DNA of 64,000 nucleotides from NORP110 sp051251595 (GTDB lineage Bacteria; Pseudomonadota; Alphaproteobacteria; Rhodobacterales; Rhodobacteraceae), in NCBI GenBank assembly GCA_051251595.1, contig JBPOFA010000001.1:479172-543171 (forward strand). The letters run 5' to 3'. The notes beneath the pieces were generated by a model. It was not told the origin of the DNA, searched no databases, and was given only the letters and a program-made list of their open reading frames with translations. This document shows, one piece after another, positions 34,192 through 42,805 of the stretch. Within the stretch, counting starts at the first letter, position 1, and each line of letters starts with the position of its first letter. A program made the translations under genes and the position numbers.

Positions 34192-35676
34192 ATGAGTATC
34201 AATACTTTAGAAATGCCGGTTGTGTCGCCCACAGCCCCCGCACCAGAGCCGTTTTTTGACGCCAAAGATGCCGTGGCCCGGCTGCAAGAGCTTTACACGC
34301 TTGGCTGTGACTTTCTGTGTGAGCGTTTTGCCGATACGGTTGGTGGCTCCATGCCGCCGTCGCGGTATCGTGCATTTTACCCGGAAATTCGGATTACGAC
34401 GAACAGTTTTGCCCAGGCTGACAGCCGGTTGAGCTTTGGCCATGTGGCGGTTCCCGGTGTGTATTCTACGAATGTCACACGGCCTGATCTGTTCAAAAAC
34501 TATCTGATCCAGCAGATTGATCTGTTGATCAAGAACCACGGCGTCGCCGTTACGATCGGTCTGTCTTTGACACCCATTCCGGTGCATTTTGCCGTGGCCA
34601 ACAACACGTCGCTGACCGTGCCTCAGGAAGGCGCGATGAAGTTCACGCTGCGGGACGTCTTTGATGTGCCTGATCTGGCCTCGACCAATGATGATATTGT
34701 GAATGGCTATGATTTCCATCACCCGGACGGGTCCTTGCCGCTGGCCCCGTTTACCGCGCAACGCATAGATTATTCGCTGGCCCGCCTGTCCCATTACACC
34801 GCAACGCAGGCCGACCATTTTCAGAACCATGTGCTGTTCACGAACTATCAGTTCTATGTTGAGGAATTTGAGGCCTATGCCCGCGAAGTTCTGGACGATC
34901 CTGACAGCGGCTACACGGAATTTGTCGGGCCTGGAAACGTCTCGATCTCTCGTGGGGATGAACCGCTGAAGACTCCGGCGAAACTGCCGCAGATGCCGAC
35001 CTACCATTTGAAGCGGGCCGACAATACCGGGATCACTTTGGTCAATATCGGCATCGGCCCGTCCAACGCGAAAACCGCCACCGATCATATCGCCGTGCTG
35101 CGGCCGCATGCTTGGCTGATGGTCGGGCATTGCGCCGGGTTGCGCAATTCGCAACGGTTGGGTGATTTCGTTCTGGCCCATGCCTATTTGCGCGAAGATC
35201 ACGTGCTGGACGATGACTTGCCCGTCTGGGTGCCAGTGCCGCCACTTGCGGAAATCCAGATCGCGCTGGAAGAGGCCGTGGCCAAAGTGACAAAGCTGGA
35301 AGGCTATGACCTGAAACAGATCATGCGGACCGGCACTGTTGCCACGATTGACAATCGCAACTGGGAATTGCGGGATCAGTCCGGCCCGGTTCAACGCCTG
35401 TCCCAATCGCGCGCCATTGGCTTGGATATGGAAAGTGCGACGATTGCCGCCAACGGATTTCGGTTCCGCGTGCCCTACGGCACTTTGCTATGTGTCTCTG
35501 ACAAACCGTTGCATGGAGAGCTGAAATTGCCGGGGATGGCCAGTGATTTCTACAAAACACAGGTCTCGCGGCACTTGTTGATCGGTATTCGCGCCATGGA
35601 AAAACTGCGCGATATGCCGCTGGAACGCATCCATTCACGTAAACTTCGCAGTTTTGAAGAGACCGCGTTCCTCTAA
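34192..35676 (+). CDS. amn: AMP nucleosidase
   Basis: This 494-residue enzyme hydrolyses AMP to adenine and ribose-5-phosphate. The N-terminal AMP-nucleosidase-specific domain (to about 190) contains PPSRYRAFYPEIRITT and RLSFGHVAVPGVYSTNVTRPDLF. The C-terminal phosphorylase-like domain has VNIGIGPSNAKTATDHIAVLRPHAWLMVGHCAGLRNSQRLGDFVLAHAYLREDHVLD and GLDMESATIAANGFRFRVPYGTLLCVSDKPLHGELK. Length is typical. The 5-bp spacing after ade means translational coupling; its product adenine is the substrate of the upstream gene. Confidence 0.95.
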   Translation: MSINTLEMPVVSPTAPAPEPFFDAKDAVARLQELYTLGCDFLCERFADTVGGSMPPSRYRAFYPEIRITTNSFAQADSRLSFGHVAVPGVYSTNVTRPDLFKNYLIQQIDLLIKNHGVAVTIGLSLTPIPVHFAVANNTSLTVPQEGAMKFTLRDVFDVPDLASTNDDIVNGYDFHHPDGSLPLAPFTAQRIDYSLARLSHYTATQADHFQNHVLFTNYQFYVEEFEAYAREVLDDPDSGYTEFVGPGNVSISRGDEPLKTPAKLPQMPTYHLKRADNTGITLVNIGIGPSNAKTATDHIAVLRPHAWLMVGHCAGLRNSQRLGDFVLAHAYLREDHVLDDDLPVWVPVPPLAEIQIALEEAVAKVTKLEGYDLKQIMRTGTVATIDNRNWELRDQSGPVQRLSQSRAIGLDMESATIAANGFRFRVPYGTLLCVSDKPLHGELKLPGMASDFYKTQVSRHLLIGIRAMEKLRDMPLERIHSRKLRSFEETAFL

Positions 35677-35807
35677 AGGGCAAAAAAACCCAACAAAATG
35701 TACCTTTTTCCGCCCATTAGGCCCACTAGTTGTTGTGCCTTGCCATAAAGTTCCGTTAGATTCGCCGGACAAACCCCTATTAATGGGGCGTTATGAGGAG
35801 ACTATGC

Positions 35808-36095
35808 ATGGCAAAACCATTGACGAAGACCCAGCTCATCGCCGCTTTGGCTGATGAAATGGAAAGTGACAAGAAATCTGCAAGCGCCGCACTGGACGCA
35901 ATCATTGCAGTTATTACACGTGAAGTTTCGGGCGGTGGTGCTGTAACACTGCCAGGCGTCGGCAAAATCATGTGCCGCGAGCGTCCTGAACGCATGGTGC
36001 GCAACCCAGCAACGGGTGAGCAAATCCACAAAGAAGCCGACAAGGTTGTTAAGATGACAATCGCCAAAGCACTGAAAGACAGTGTTAACGGCTAA
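35808..36095 (+). CDS. HU-family DNA-binding protein
   Basis: This 95-residue nucleoid protein has MAKPLTKTQLIAALADEME as the dimerisation helices, GGGAVTLPGVGKIMCRERPERMVRNPATGEQI as the beta-arm containing the RNPATG signature, and VVKMTIAKALKDSV as the C-terminal helix. It is HU/IHF-like; the arm reads ERPERMVRNPAT, closer to HU. GAGGAG upstream sets ATG 35808. An intrinsic terminator follows at 36123. Confidence 0.95.
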   Translation: MAKPLTKTQLIAALADEMESDKKSASAALDAIIAVITREVSGGGAVTLPGVGKIMCRERPERMVRNPATGEQIHKEADKVVKMTIAKALKDSVNG

Positions 36096-36122
36096 GCTTT
36101 GACGAATAAGCTTTTGGACAGG

Positions 36123-36146
36123 GCCGCCAGGAATGGCGGCTCTTTT
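36123..36146 (+). terminator. Rho-independent terminator after the HU gene
   Basis: GCCGCC (36123-36128) and GGCGGC (36135-36140) form a perfect stem with the loop AGGAAT, followed by TCTTTT. It lies 28 bp after the HU stop. Confidence 0.8.
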
Positions 36147-36162
36147 CATTTGAGGTGACGAT

Positions 36163-37032
36163 TTGGATCTAAAGTCAATTGGAATGGGGCTGGCCTTTGC
36201 CTTTATGTGGTCATCTGCCTTCACGTCCGCACGGATCATCGTCGCCAGCGCACCGCCAATCATGACCTTGTCGTTTCGGTTCCTGATTTCAGGCCTGATC
36301 GCAGTTTCCGTGGCACGGATGCTTGGGCAAAGCTTTAAGCTCAGCAAAGCACAATGGCAGGCGACCATAATTTTCGGCCTGTGCCAGAATGCGATTTACC
36401 TTGGTGCGAATTTCGTCGCGATGGAAACCATCGAGGCGTCGCTGGCCGCAATCATTGCGTCAACGATGCCCCTGTTGGTGGCCCTTGGATCCTGGATCTT
36501 TTTGAAGGAAAAGATCGGTAAGTTGGGCAGCGTCGGTCTGATTGCTGGAATGGTCGGTGTGATGATCATCATGGGCACGCGGATCGACAGCGGTGCTGAC
36601 CCTTATGGCATGCTGTTATGCGGCATGGGGGCGGTTGCATTGGCGCTGGCCACGATGTTGGTTCGCGGGGCGACTTCTGGCGGGAACCTGCTGATGATCG
36701 TCGGGTTACAGATGCTGGTCGGATGCGTTATTTTGGCCGTGCTGGGGCTGGCCACTGAAACCTACGTTGTCGAGTGGAACACCAGTCTGGTGTTGGCCTT
36801 TATCTATACGACAATCGTTCCGGGGCTGGCGGCAACCTGGGTCTGGTTTCTGCTGGTCAACCGTATCGGTGCCATCCGCGCGGCCACCTATCATTTCCTG
36901 AACCCGTTTTTCGGTGTCGCGGTTGCGGCGATCCTTTTGGGGGAACGCGTCGGTGTGCTCGATTTCGTAGGCGTTGCGATCATTATGGCCGGGATTTTGG
37001 CTGTGCAAATCTCTCGTCACGCGCGGGCCTGA
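36163..37032 (+). CDS. EamA/DMT-family transporter
   Basis: This 289-residue, ten-span inner-membrane transporter has two EamA repeats. The first opens GLAFAFMWSSAFTSARIIVASAPPIMTLSFRFLISG and ends ASLAAIIASTMPLLVALGSWIFLKEKIG; the second ends IRAATYHFLNPFFGVAVAAILLGERVG. The TTG start at 36163 has GAGGTGA at suitable spacing. It differs from the DMT protein at 23659 in sequence and is not a recent duplicate. The substrate is unknown. Confidence 0.9.
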   Translation: MDLKSIGMGLAFAFMWSSAFTSARIIVASAPPIMTLSFRFLISGLIAVSVARMLGQSFKLSKAQWQATIIFGLCQNAIYLGANFVAMETIEASLAAIIASTMPLLVALGSWIFLKEKIGKLGSVGLIAGMVGVMIIMGTRIDSGADPYGMLLCGMGAVALALATMLVRGATSGGNLLMIVGLQMLVGCVILAVLGLATETYVVEWNTSLVLAFIYTTIVPGLAATWVWFLLVNRIGAIRAATYHFLNPFFGVAVAAILLGERVGVLDFVGVAIIMAGILAVQISRHARA

Positions 37033-37100
37033 CGCGGAATTGATCATTTGTAACCCGAGTTTTGATGACAGGTCGGTCTGCATCGGCGTAACTGAGCGCT

Positions 37101-37814
37101 ATGGAATTCATATTCGCATATGGTGCTGGGTTGCTGACGTTGATCAACCCGTGCGTTCTGCCGATCTTGCCAATTGTGTTGGCAACTGCGCTGAACGCCA
37201 GCCGGCATGGACCCTTGGCGCTTGCAGCAGGACTTAGCTTGTCCTTTGTGGTGCTTGGAATGGGCGTTACGGTTTTGGGGTATTCGCTCGGCATCACAGA
37301 AGAAACAATTGCCAACACGGGCGCGGTTGTCATGGTTGCCTTTGGGCTTGTCATGTTGGTACCGCGGTTTTCCGAAGGCTTTGCAACAGCAACGGCAGGA
37401 ATATCAACGCGTGCTGATGCCAGTATCGATGATCTCGACACAGGCGGTCTGGGTGGTCAATTCCTGGCCGGGGTATTGTTGGGCGCCGTGTGGAGCCCTT
37501 GTATCGGGCCGACTTTGGGGGGCGCGATTTCATTGGCCAGCCAGGGTAAGAATCTGGGAAATGCGGCTCTAATCATGGTGTTTTTCGCCTTGGGTGTGTC
37601 CACCATCGTTCTTGCTCTGGGGTATGGCGCGCGATCCGTCATCATGCGTCGCCAAGCCTGGATGCGCGCTGTGGCCGCGAAATCGAGACCTATTATGGGC
37701 CTTGTGTTTGTTGCTGTGGGGTTGGGAATTTTGTTCAAACTCCACCACATCGCAGAGGCATGGGCCGTGCAAAACCTGCCAGCGTGGCTGGTCGATTTTT
37801 CTGTAATCTTGTGA
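37101..37814 (+). CDS. ccdA: CcdA-type transmembrane thiol-reductant carrier
   Basis: This 237-residue protein of the DsbD/CcdA family has about six spans. It passes electrons from cytoplasmic thioredoxin across the membrane. The two redox cysteines are visible in LLTLINPCVLPILPIVLATAL (span 1) and LLGAVWSPCIGPTLGGAISLA (span 4). Between repeats is a short Asp-rich loop, RADASIDDLDTGG. It is followed 15 bp later by a periplasmic thioredoxin, its probable partner. The role could be cytochrome c maturation or another extracytoplasmic reduction. Confidence 0.92.
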   Translation: MEFIFAYGAGLLTLINPCVLPILPIVLATALNASRHGPLALAAGLSLSFVVLGMGVTVLGYSLGITEETIANTGAVVMVAFGLVMLVPRFSEGFATATAGISTRADASIDDLDTGGLGGQFLAGVLLGAVWSPCIGPTLGGAISLASQGKNLGNAALIMVFFALGVSTIVLALGYGARSVIMRRQAWMRAVAAKSRPIMGLVFVAVGLGILFKLHHIAEAWAVQNLPAWLVDFSVIL

Positions 37815-37829
37815 AAGAGGAGTGACTGA

Positions 37830-38240
37830 ATGAAACGTCGTGAATTTATGGCTTTGGGAACAGCCGCCCTGTTGATCCCCGGTTTGGCGCAGGCCGGGGC
37901 GATGGAATACAAACCCGGTTTGGTGACCAAAGAATTAAAAGCCGGGAAAACCGTGTTTCTGGATTTCACCGCAAGCTGGTGTTCCACCTGCGCCGCCCAA
38001 GCCCGCGTGCTGGACGCGTTAAAGGCCGAAAATCCGGCCTATGAACAGGCGATTTCCTTTATCGATGTGGATTGGGACACCTATAAAAGCGCGGATTTGA
38101 CGAAAAGTCTAAAGATCCCGCGTCGATCCACTTTGGTGGTTCTGAAAGGCAACAAAGAGCTGGGCCGCATCGTTGCCGGCACCTCGCGCGGTGACATCAA
38201 AAGCTTGATGGACGTGGCCTTGCAGGCCTCTGTCGCCTAG
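37830..38240 (+). CDS. Periplasmic thioredoxin-fold protein
   Basis: This 136-residue protein has a twin-arginine-like start (MKRREFMALGTAALLIPGLAQA, a probable Tat or Sec signal of about 22 residues), then a compact thioredoxin fold with the active site DFTASWCSTCAAQARVL (CxxC = CSTC) and the cis-Pro region LKIPRRSTLVVLKG. The layout resembles the gamma domain of DsbD or SoxW-type proteins. It probably accepts electrons from the CcdA protein encoded immediately upstream; the end target is unknown and no sox or ccm genes are nearby. Confidence 0.88.
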   Translation: MKRREFMALGTAALLIPGLAQAGAMEYKPGLVTKELKAGKTVFLDFTASWCSTCAAQARVLDALKAENPAYEQAISFIDVDWDTYKSADLTKSLKIPRRSTLVVLKGNKELGRIVAGTSRGDIKSLMDVALQASVA

Positions 38241-38248
38241 CGCGGCCC

Positions 38249-39352
38249 CTATCCGATATCACCGCCTGCACCGCCGATCTGACCGCGGTGCAGCAGCAGA
38301 TGGTCAAGGATAACACAGGCCATCATCGCCTCGCCCACTGGCACGGCGCGAATGCCCACGCAAGGGTCGTGACGGCCCTTTGTGATGATCTCTGTCTCGG
38401 CGCCGGATTTGGTGATGGTCTTGCGCGGCGTCAGAATAGAAGAGGTGGGTTTTACGGAAAACCGCACCACCAGGTCTTGCCCCGTTGAAATGCCACCCAG
38501 AACGCCACCGGCATGGTTAGAGGAAAACGCAGGTTTGCCATCATTGCCCATGTAAATTTCGTCAGCGTTTTCTTCGCCGGTCAAATTGGCAGCGTCCATG
38601 CCTTCGCCAATTTCAACACCTTTGACAGCATTGATGGACATCATCGCAGCGGCCAAATCAGTGTCTATTTTGGCATAAACCGGTGCACCCAGCCCTGCGG
38701 GTGCCCCTTTTGCCACAACTTCGATCACCGCCCCGACAGAGCTGCCGGACTTGCGCAGACCGTCAAGATAGCTGGCCCAATCTTGCGCCGCTTTTGCATC
38801 CGGTGTCCAAAATGGGTTTTGGTCGATCTGGGTCGCATCAAACGCTTCGCGGTCGATCTTATGCGGGCCCATCTGCACCATGTAGCCTTTGATTTCCAAC
38901 CCCGGAACCAACGCCTTGATCGCCTCACGCGCAACGCCGCCTGCGGCAACCCGGGCGGCTGTTTCACGGGCAGAAGACCGTCCGCCGCCGCGATAGTCGC
39001 GGATCCCGTATTTTTGCCAATAGGTGATATCTGCATGACCGGGGCGGAATTTTTCAGCGATGTCGCCATAATCCTTGGACCGTTGATCCGTGTTGCGGAT
39101 CATCAGTTGGATCGGTGTACCGGTGGTCACGCCTTCAAACACGCCCGATAGAATTTCAACCTCATCCGCTTCGCGGCGTTGTGTGGTGTATTTATTCTGG
39201 CCGGGTTTTCGCAGATCAAGCCAATGTTGGATTTGCGATGCTTCCAATGGAACGCCCGGGGGGCACCCGTCGATGGTGGCACCCAAAGCGGGACCGTGGC
39301 TTTCGCCCCAGGTTGTTACGCGGAAAAGATGTCCAAAACTGTTGATGCTCAT
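38249..39352 (-). CDS. aroC: Chorismate synthase
   Basis: This 367-residue FMN-dependent enzyme is the last of the shikimate pathway. Signatures: SFGHLFRVTTWGESHGPALGATIDGCPPG at the start, RPGHADITYWQKYGIRDYRGGGRSSARETAARVAAGGVA in the middle and FSSNHAGGVLGGISTGQDLVVRFSVKPTSSI near residue 265. AAGGAG upstream sets ATG 39352. It is convergent with the thioredoxin gene and divergent from the thiamine transport operon. Confidence 0.97.
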   Translation of the reverse strand: MSINSFGHLFRVTTWGESHGPALGATIDGCPPGVPLEASQIQHWLDLRKPGQNKYTTQRREADEVEILSGVFEGVTTGTPIQLMIRNTDQRSKDYGDIAEKFRPGHADITYWQKYGIRDYRGGGRSSARETAARVAAGGVAREAIKALVPGLEIKGYMVQMGPHKIDREAFDATQIDQNPFWTPDAKAAQDWASYLDGLRKSGSSVGAVIEVVAKGAPAGLGAPVYAKIDTDLAAAMMSINAVKGVEIGEGMDAANLTGEENADEIYMGNDGKPAFSSNHAGGVLGGISTGQDLVVRFSVKPTSSILTPRKTITKSGAETEIITKGRHDPCVGIRAVPVGEAMMACVILDHLLLHRGQIGGAGGDIG

Positions 39353-39440
39353 CGGGCGCTCCTTTGACAGCGGTCTATCGGGCGTTCGGCATCGCCTCAA
39401 GAGGTTTTGGCTTGCCGATGTATGGAATGGGTCCTAGAAA

Positions 39441-39533
39441 CCACCCTACCTCGGGGTGCCCAGCAGGGCTGAGATGCGAATTTTCGTGAACCCGTCGAAC
39501 CTGAACCGGTTAAGACCGGCGGAGGGAAGGTGA
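39441..39533 (+). ncRNA. TPP riboswitch (THI element)
   Basis: The leader contains the conserved TPP aptamer elements in order: TCGGGGTGCC (39451), the pyrimidine-sensing GGGCTGAGATGCGAA (39466), ACCCGTCGAACCTGA (39490), the variable hairpin ACCGGTTAAGACCGG, and CGGAGGGAAGGTGAG (39520), closing on P1. It ends about 45 bp before the thiB ATG, and the GGAGG of thiB at about 39567 could be masked, so translational control by TPP is plausible. It controls thiBPQ. Confidence 0.95.
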
Positions 39534-39577
39534 GAATGGTCTCTCCGGAACCCGCTCGTCGTGAATGGAGGATGACT

Positions 39578-40567
39578 ATGAACTATCCGATCATCGCTGC
39601 GGCATTTCTTGGGTTGGCGACTGCTGCCAGCGCACAGGATAAACCCGTACTGACAATCTATACCTATGACAGCTTTGTCGCCGAATGGGGCCCCGGCCCA
39701 CAGGTTGAGGCTGCATTTGAAGCGCAATGCGACTGTGATGTGCAGTTTGTTGGCGCTGGCGACGGTGCCGCGTTGTTGGCCCGTGTCCGTCTGGAAGGCG
39801 AACGCACAGAGGCCGACATTGTTCTGGGGCTGGACACGAATCTTACAGCTGCCGCCAAGGAAACCGGTCTGTTTGCACCCCACGGCCTGACCCCAAAACT
39901 AGATCTGCCGATTGAATGGTCCGACGACACGTTCGTTCCCTACGACTGGGGATATTTCGCCTTCGTCTACAACACAGAAAAACTGTCTAACGTGCCGGAG
40001 TCTTTCGAAGCGCTGGCCAACAGCGATCTGTCGATCGTGATTCAGGATCCGCGGTCTTCCACGCCGGGCCTTGGTCTGTCGTTGTGGGTGAAAGACGCCT
40101 ATGGTGACCGTGCGCCTGAAATTTGGGAAGGGCTGGCCGACAATATCGTGACCGTCACCAAAGGCTGGTCAGAGGCCTACGGGATGTTCCTGGAAGGCGA
40201 AGCGGACATGGTTTTGTCTTACACCACCTCACCCGCCTATCATCTGATCGCTGAAGACGACGCGACCAAAGCGGCGGCTGTGTTCAACGAGGGTCACTAT
40301 ATGCAGGTAGAGGTCGCCGGCCTTGTTGCGAACAGCGATCAGCGGGACCTGGCGATTGAGTTCTTGGAATTCATGACCTCGCCCGGGTTTCAGGATGTGA
40401 TCCCGACGACAAACTGGATGTATCCGGCTGTCGTTCCGCAAGCGGGTTTACCTGCCGGGTTTGAAACCTTGGTTTCACCGGAAAAAGCACTGCTTTACCC
40501 CGCAGCCGACGCCACTGCGGCGCGGGATGAGGCATTGGCCGAATGGCTTACCGCGCTCAGCAAATAA
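39578..40567 (+). CDS. thiB: Thiamine ABC transporter, substrate-binding protein
   Basis: This 329-residue periplasmic protein has a signal peptide, MNYPIIAAAFLGLATAASAQ, and then VLTIYTYDSFVAEWGPGPQVEAAFEAQCDCDVQFV, the ThiB/TbpA opening. Further ThiB features are GEADIVLGLDTNL, PYDWGYFAFVYN and TTNWMYPAV. It delivers thiamine or TPP to ThiPQ. ATG 39578 lies 6 bp after GGAGG; ATG 39572 is too close. It is downstream of the TPP riboswitch and overlaps thiP by 25 bp. Confidence 0.95.
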   Translation: MNYPIIAAAFLGLATAASAQDKPVLTIYTYDSFVAEWGPGPQVEAAFEAQCDCDVQFVGAGDGAALLARVRLEGERTEADIVLGLDTNLTAAAKETGLFAPHGLTPKLDLPIEWSDDTFVPYDWGYFAFVYNTEKLSNVPESFEALANSDLSIVIQDPRSSTPGLGLSLWVKDAYGDRAPEIWEGLADNIVTVTKGWSEAYGMFLEGEADMVLSYTTSPAYHLIAEDDATKAAAVFNEGHYMQVEVAGLVANSDQRDLAIEFLEFMTSPGFQDVIPTTNWMYPAVVPQAGLPAGFETLVSPEKALLYPAADATAARDEALAEWLTALSK

Positions 40568-42117
40568 AACGCTATTGGCCGGGTTTGGTTGCAGCAGCAC
40601 TCGTTGCTGTAACCAGCCTTGGTACTTTGGCGGTTGTTGCGATACGGGCCGAATCCTGGTCGGGCTTAGGCCCGTTGGATTGGGGCGCGGTCCGGTTCAC
40701 GGTGTTTCAGGCCTTGCTGTCCGCTCTTTTCAGCGTCGCTCTCGCCATTCCGGTTGCCCGCGCACTGGCCCGCAGGCGGTTCCTGGGCCGAGGCATTCTG
40801 GTGACCCTTTTGGGCGCGCCGTTCATTCTGCCGGTGATCGTCGCAGTGATGGGGTTGCTGGCGGTTTTTGGCAAAAATGGCATTATTAGTGTCACATTTG
40901 GCTGGTTCGGTCTTGAACCGATCCAGATCTATGGTGTGCATGGGGTCGTTCTGGCCCATGTGTTTTTTAACCTGCCTTTGGCGACGCGTTTGATCCTGCA
41001 AGGCTGGGGCGCGATCCCGGCAGAGCATTTTCGGCTGGCAGGCACGCTTGGATTTGGACCCCGAGATATGTTCCGCGTGCTAGAGCGTCCGATGCTGGCA
41101 TCTATTCTGCCGGGCATCTTTGTGGTGATCTTTGTGATCTGCACGACAAGTTTTGCCGTTGCCTTGGCGCTTGGGGGTGGTCCCAAGGCGACCACGGTTG
41201 AACTGGCGATCTATCAGGCGTTTCGGCTTGATTTTGATCTGGGCAAGGCGGCGTTGCTGGCTTTGGTGCAGTTTGGCATTTGCCTTGTGGCGGCGGCCCT
41301 TGCGATTTGGGTGCATGTTCCGTCGTCCACCGGGGCCGGGCTGGACCGGGTGGTACAGCGCTATGGCAAGGCGTCCCGGCGATTGATGCTGATGGATGGG
41401 GTCTGGATCAGCGCGGCGGCGCTTTTTCTGGTGCTGCCCCTTGGTATGATCGTTTTGCGGGGTGTGCCGGGGTTGTTTGATCTGTCCCAACCTGTTTTGG
41501 CTGCGGCGCTGCGCTCGATTATCGTCGCTTTGGTTTCGACCGGGATTGCGGTGTCTGCTGGTCTGGCAATCGCCTTGGCGGTTCACGGAATGCGCAAGAC
41601 GCGGGTGGCCTCGCAGTCGATGGAGGCCGTGGGCTATCTGGCGATTGCGACCTCTCCGCTTGTTCTGGGGACGGGTCTGTTCATTGCGATTTTCCCATTC
41701 GCCAATCCTGTCGGGTTCGCCCTGGCGATTACGGCGCTGGTCAATGCTTTGATGAGCTTGCCTTTCGTCTTGCGGGCTTTGGTTCCTGCTGTGGCAGAGG
41801 TCGAAGGGCGGTTTGGCCCGATGGCCGACAGTTTGGGGATGACGGGATGGGCGCGTCTGCGCGGGTTGCATCTGCCCCGATTGCGCCGACCGCTTGGCTT
41901 TGCAGCAGGGTTAAGCGCGGCATTGTCCATGGGCGACCTCGGGGTCGTTGCATTGTTTTCAGCGCCCAATTCGGCGACCTTGCCGCTGAAGATGTATGAA
42001 TTGATGGGGGCCTATCGCATGGAACAGGCTGCGGGTGCGGCCCTGTTGCTGCTGGCGCTGTCTTTGGCGCTGTTTTGGGTTTTTGACCGGGGTGGGCGTA
42101 TAAATGTTGATACTTGA
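40543..42117 (+). CDS. thiP: Thiamine ABC transporter, permease
   Basis: This 524-residue inner-membrane permease is a fusion of two BPD-type transport domains, as usual for ThiP. The first EAA loop is WGAIPAEHFRLAGTLGFGPRDMFRVLERP (near residue 150); the second is FGPMADSLGMTGWARLRGLHLPRLRRP (near residue 425). About twelve spans are seen. The ATG at 40543 lies inside the thiB 3' end, so translation is coupled; the 3' end overlaps thiQ by 14 bp. Confidence 0.93.
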   Translation: MAYRAQQIKRYWPGLVAAALVAVTSLGTLAVVAIRAESWSGLGPLDWGAVRFTVFQALLSALFSVALAIPVARALARRRFLGRGILVTLLGAPFILPVIVAVMGLLAVFGKNGIISVTFGWFGLEPIQIYGVHGVVLAHVFFNLPLATRLILQGWGAIPAEHFRLAGTLGFGPRDMFRVLERPMLASILPGIFVVIFVICTTSFAVALALGGGPKATTVELAIYQAFRLDFDLGKAALLALVQFGICLVAAALAIWVHVPSSTGAGLDRVVQRYGKASRRLMLMDGVWISAAALFLVLPLGMIVLRGVPGLFDLSQPVLAAALRSIIVALVSTGIAVSAGLAIALAVHGMRKTRVASQSMEAVGYLAIATSPLVLGTGLFIAIFPFANPVGFALAITALVNALMSLPFVLRALVPAVAEVEGRFGPMADSLGMTGWARLRGLHLPRLRRPLGFAAGLSAALSMGDLGVVALFSAPNSATLPLKMYELMGAYRMEQAAGAALLLLALSLALFWVFDRGGRINVDT

Positions 42118-42805
42118 AGACCTGCGGACGTCCCTTGGGACATTCAATTTGACCGCGAATATCAGCATTCCAGCCGGGGCGCGGGTTGCGATTGTTGGGC
42201 CGTCAGGGGCCGGGAAGTCCACGCTGCTCAGCACGATCGCGGGGTTTGAAACCCCGGTGCAGGGCGACGTCATTTGGGACGGGGCAAAGATCACGCATCT
42301 TGATCCCGGTGCGCGGCCAATGTCGGTGGTGTTTCAGGACAACAACCTGTTCCCGCACATGAGCGTTTTTCAGAACACTGCCCTTGGGGTGCGGCCCAAT
42401 ATGCGGCTAAGCCCTACGGAAAAAACCAAGGTTCTGGACGCGATTGAGCGGGTGGGCTTGGCAGGTTTCGAAGACCGCAAGCCCGCTGCCTTGTCAGGGG
42501 GGCAGCAAAGCCGTGTGGCCTTGGCGAGGGTCCTGGTGCGCGACAGGCCCATCATGCTGCTGGATGAGCCGTTTTCGGCGCTTGGGCCGGCCTTGCGTGT
42601 AGAGATGCTGGATCTCGTCAAGGATTTGACCGAATCGACGGGCGCGACCTTGTTGATGGTGACCCATGACCCGCAAGACGCGCTGCGCATCGCAGATCAG
42701 ACGGTGTTGGTGGCCGATGGTCAGGCCCATGCGCCGCAGGTGACAGCGGATCTGATGAAAAACCCGCCGCCAGCACTGCGCGACTATCTGGGCCGTCCGG
42801 ACTAA
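42104..42805 (+). CDS. thiQ: Thiamine ABC transporter, ATP-binding protein
   Basis: This 233-residue ABC ATPase has Walker A VGPSGAGKSTLL, Q-loop VVFQDNNLFPHMSV, signature ALSGGQQSRVALARVLVRD, Walker B IMLLDEPFSALG (note Gly rather than Asp after the catalytic region) and H-loop MVTHDPQDA. It drives thiamine uptake with ThiB and ThiP. Its stop overlaps the convergent aminotransferase stop. Confidence 0.95.
   Translation: MLILEDLRTSLGTFNLTANISIPAGARVAIVGPSGAGKSTLLSTIAGFETPVQGDVIWDGAKITHLDPGARPMSVVFQDNNLFPHMSVFQNTALGVRPNMRLSPTEKTKVLDAIERVGLAGFEDRKPAALSGGQQSRVALARVLVRDRPIMLLDEPFSALGPALRVEMLDLVKDLTESTGATLLMVTHDPQDALRIADQTVLVADGQAHAPQVTADLMKNPPPALRDYLGRPD

Noticed and set aside
34207..35406. Long 399-codon minus-strand frame opposite amn
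   Set aside because: It is antisense to a gene with complete AMP nucleosidase motifs, its translation is rich in His/Arg/Gln without domain pattern, and similar long mirror frames occur opposite dxs (29654-30952), gltB and the Hint gene.
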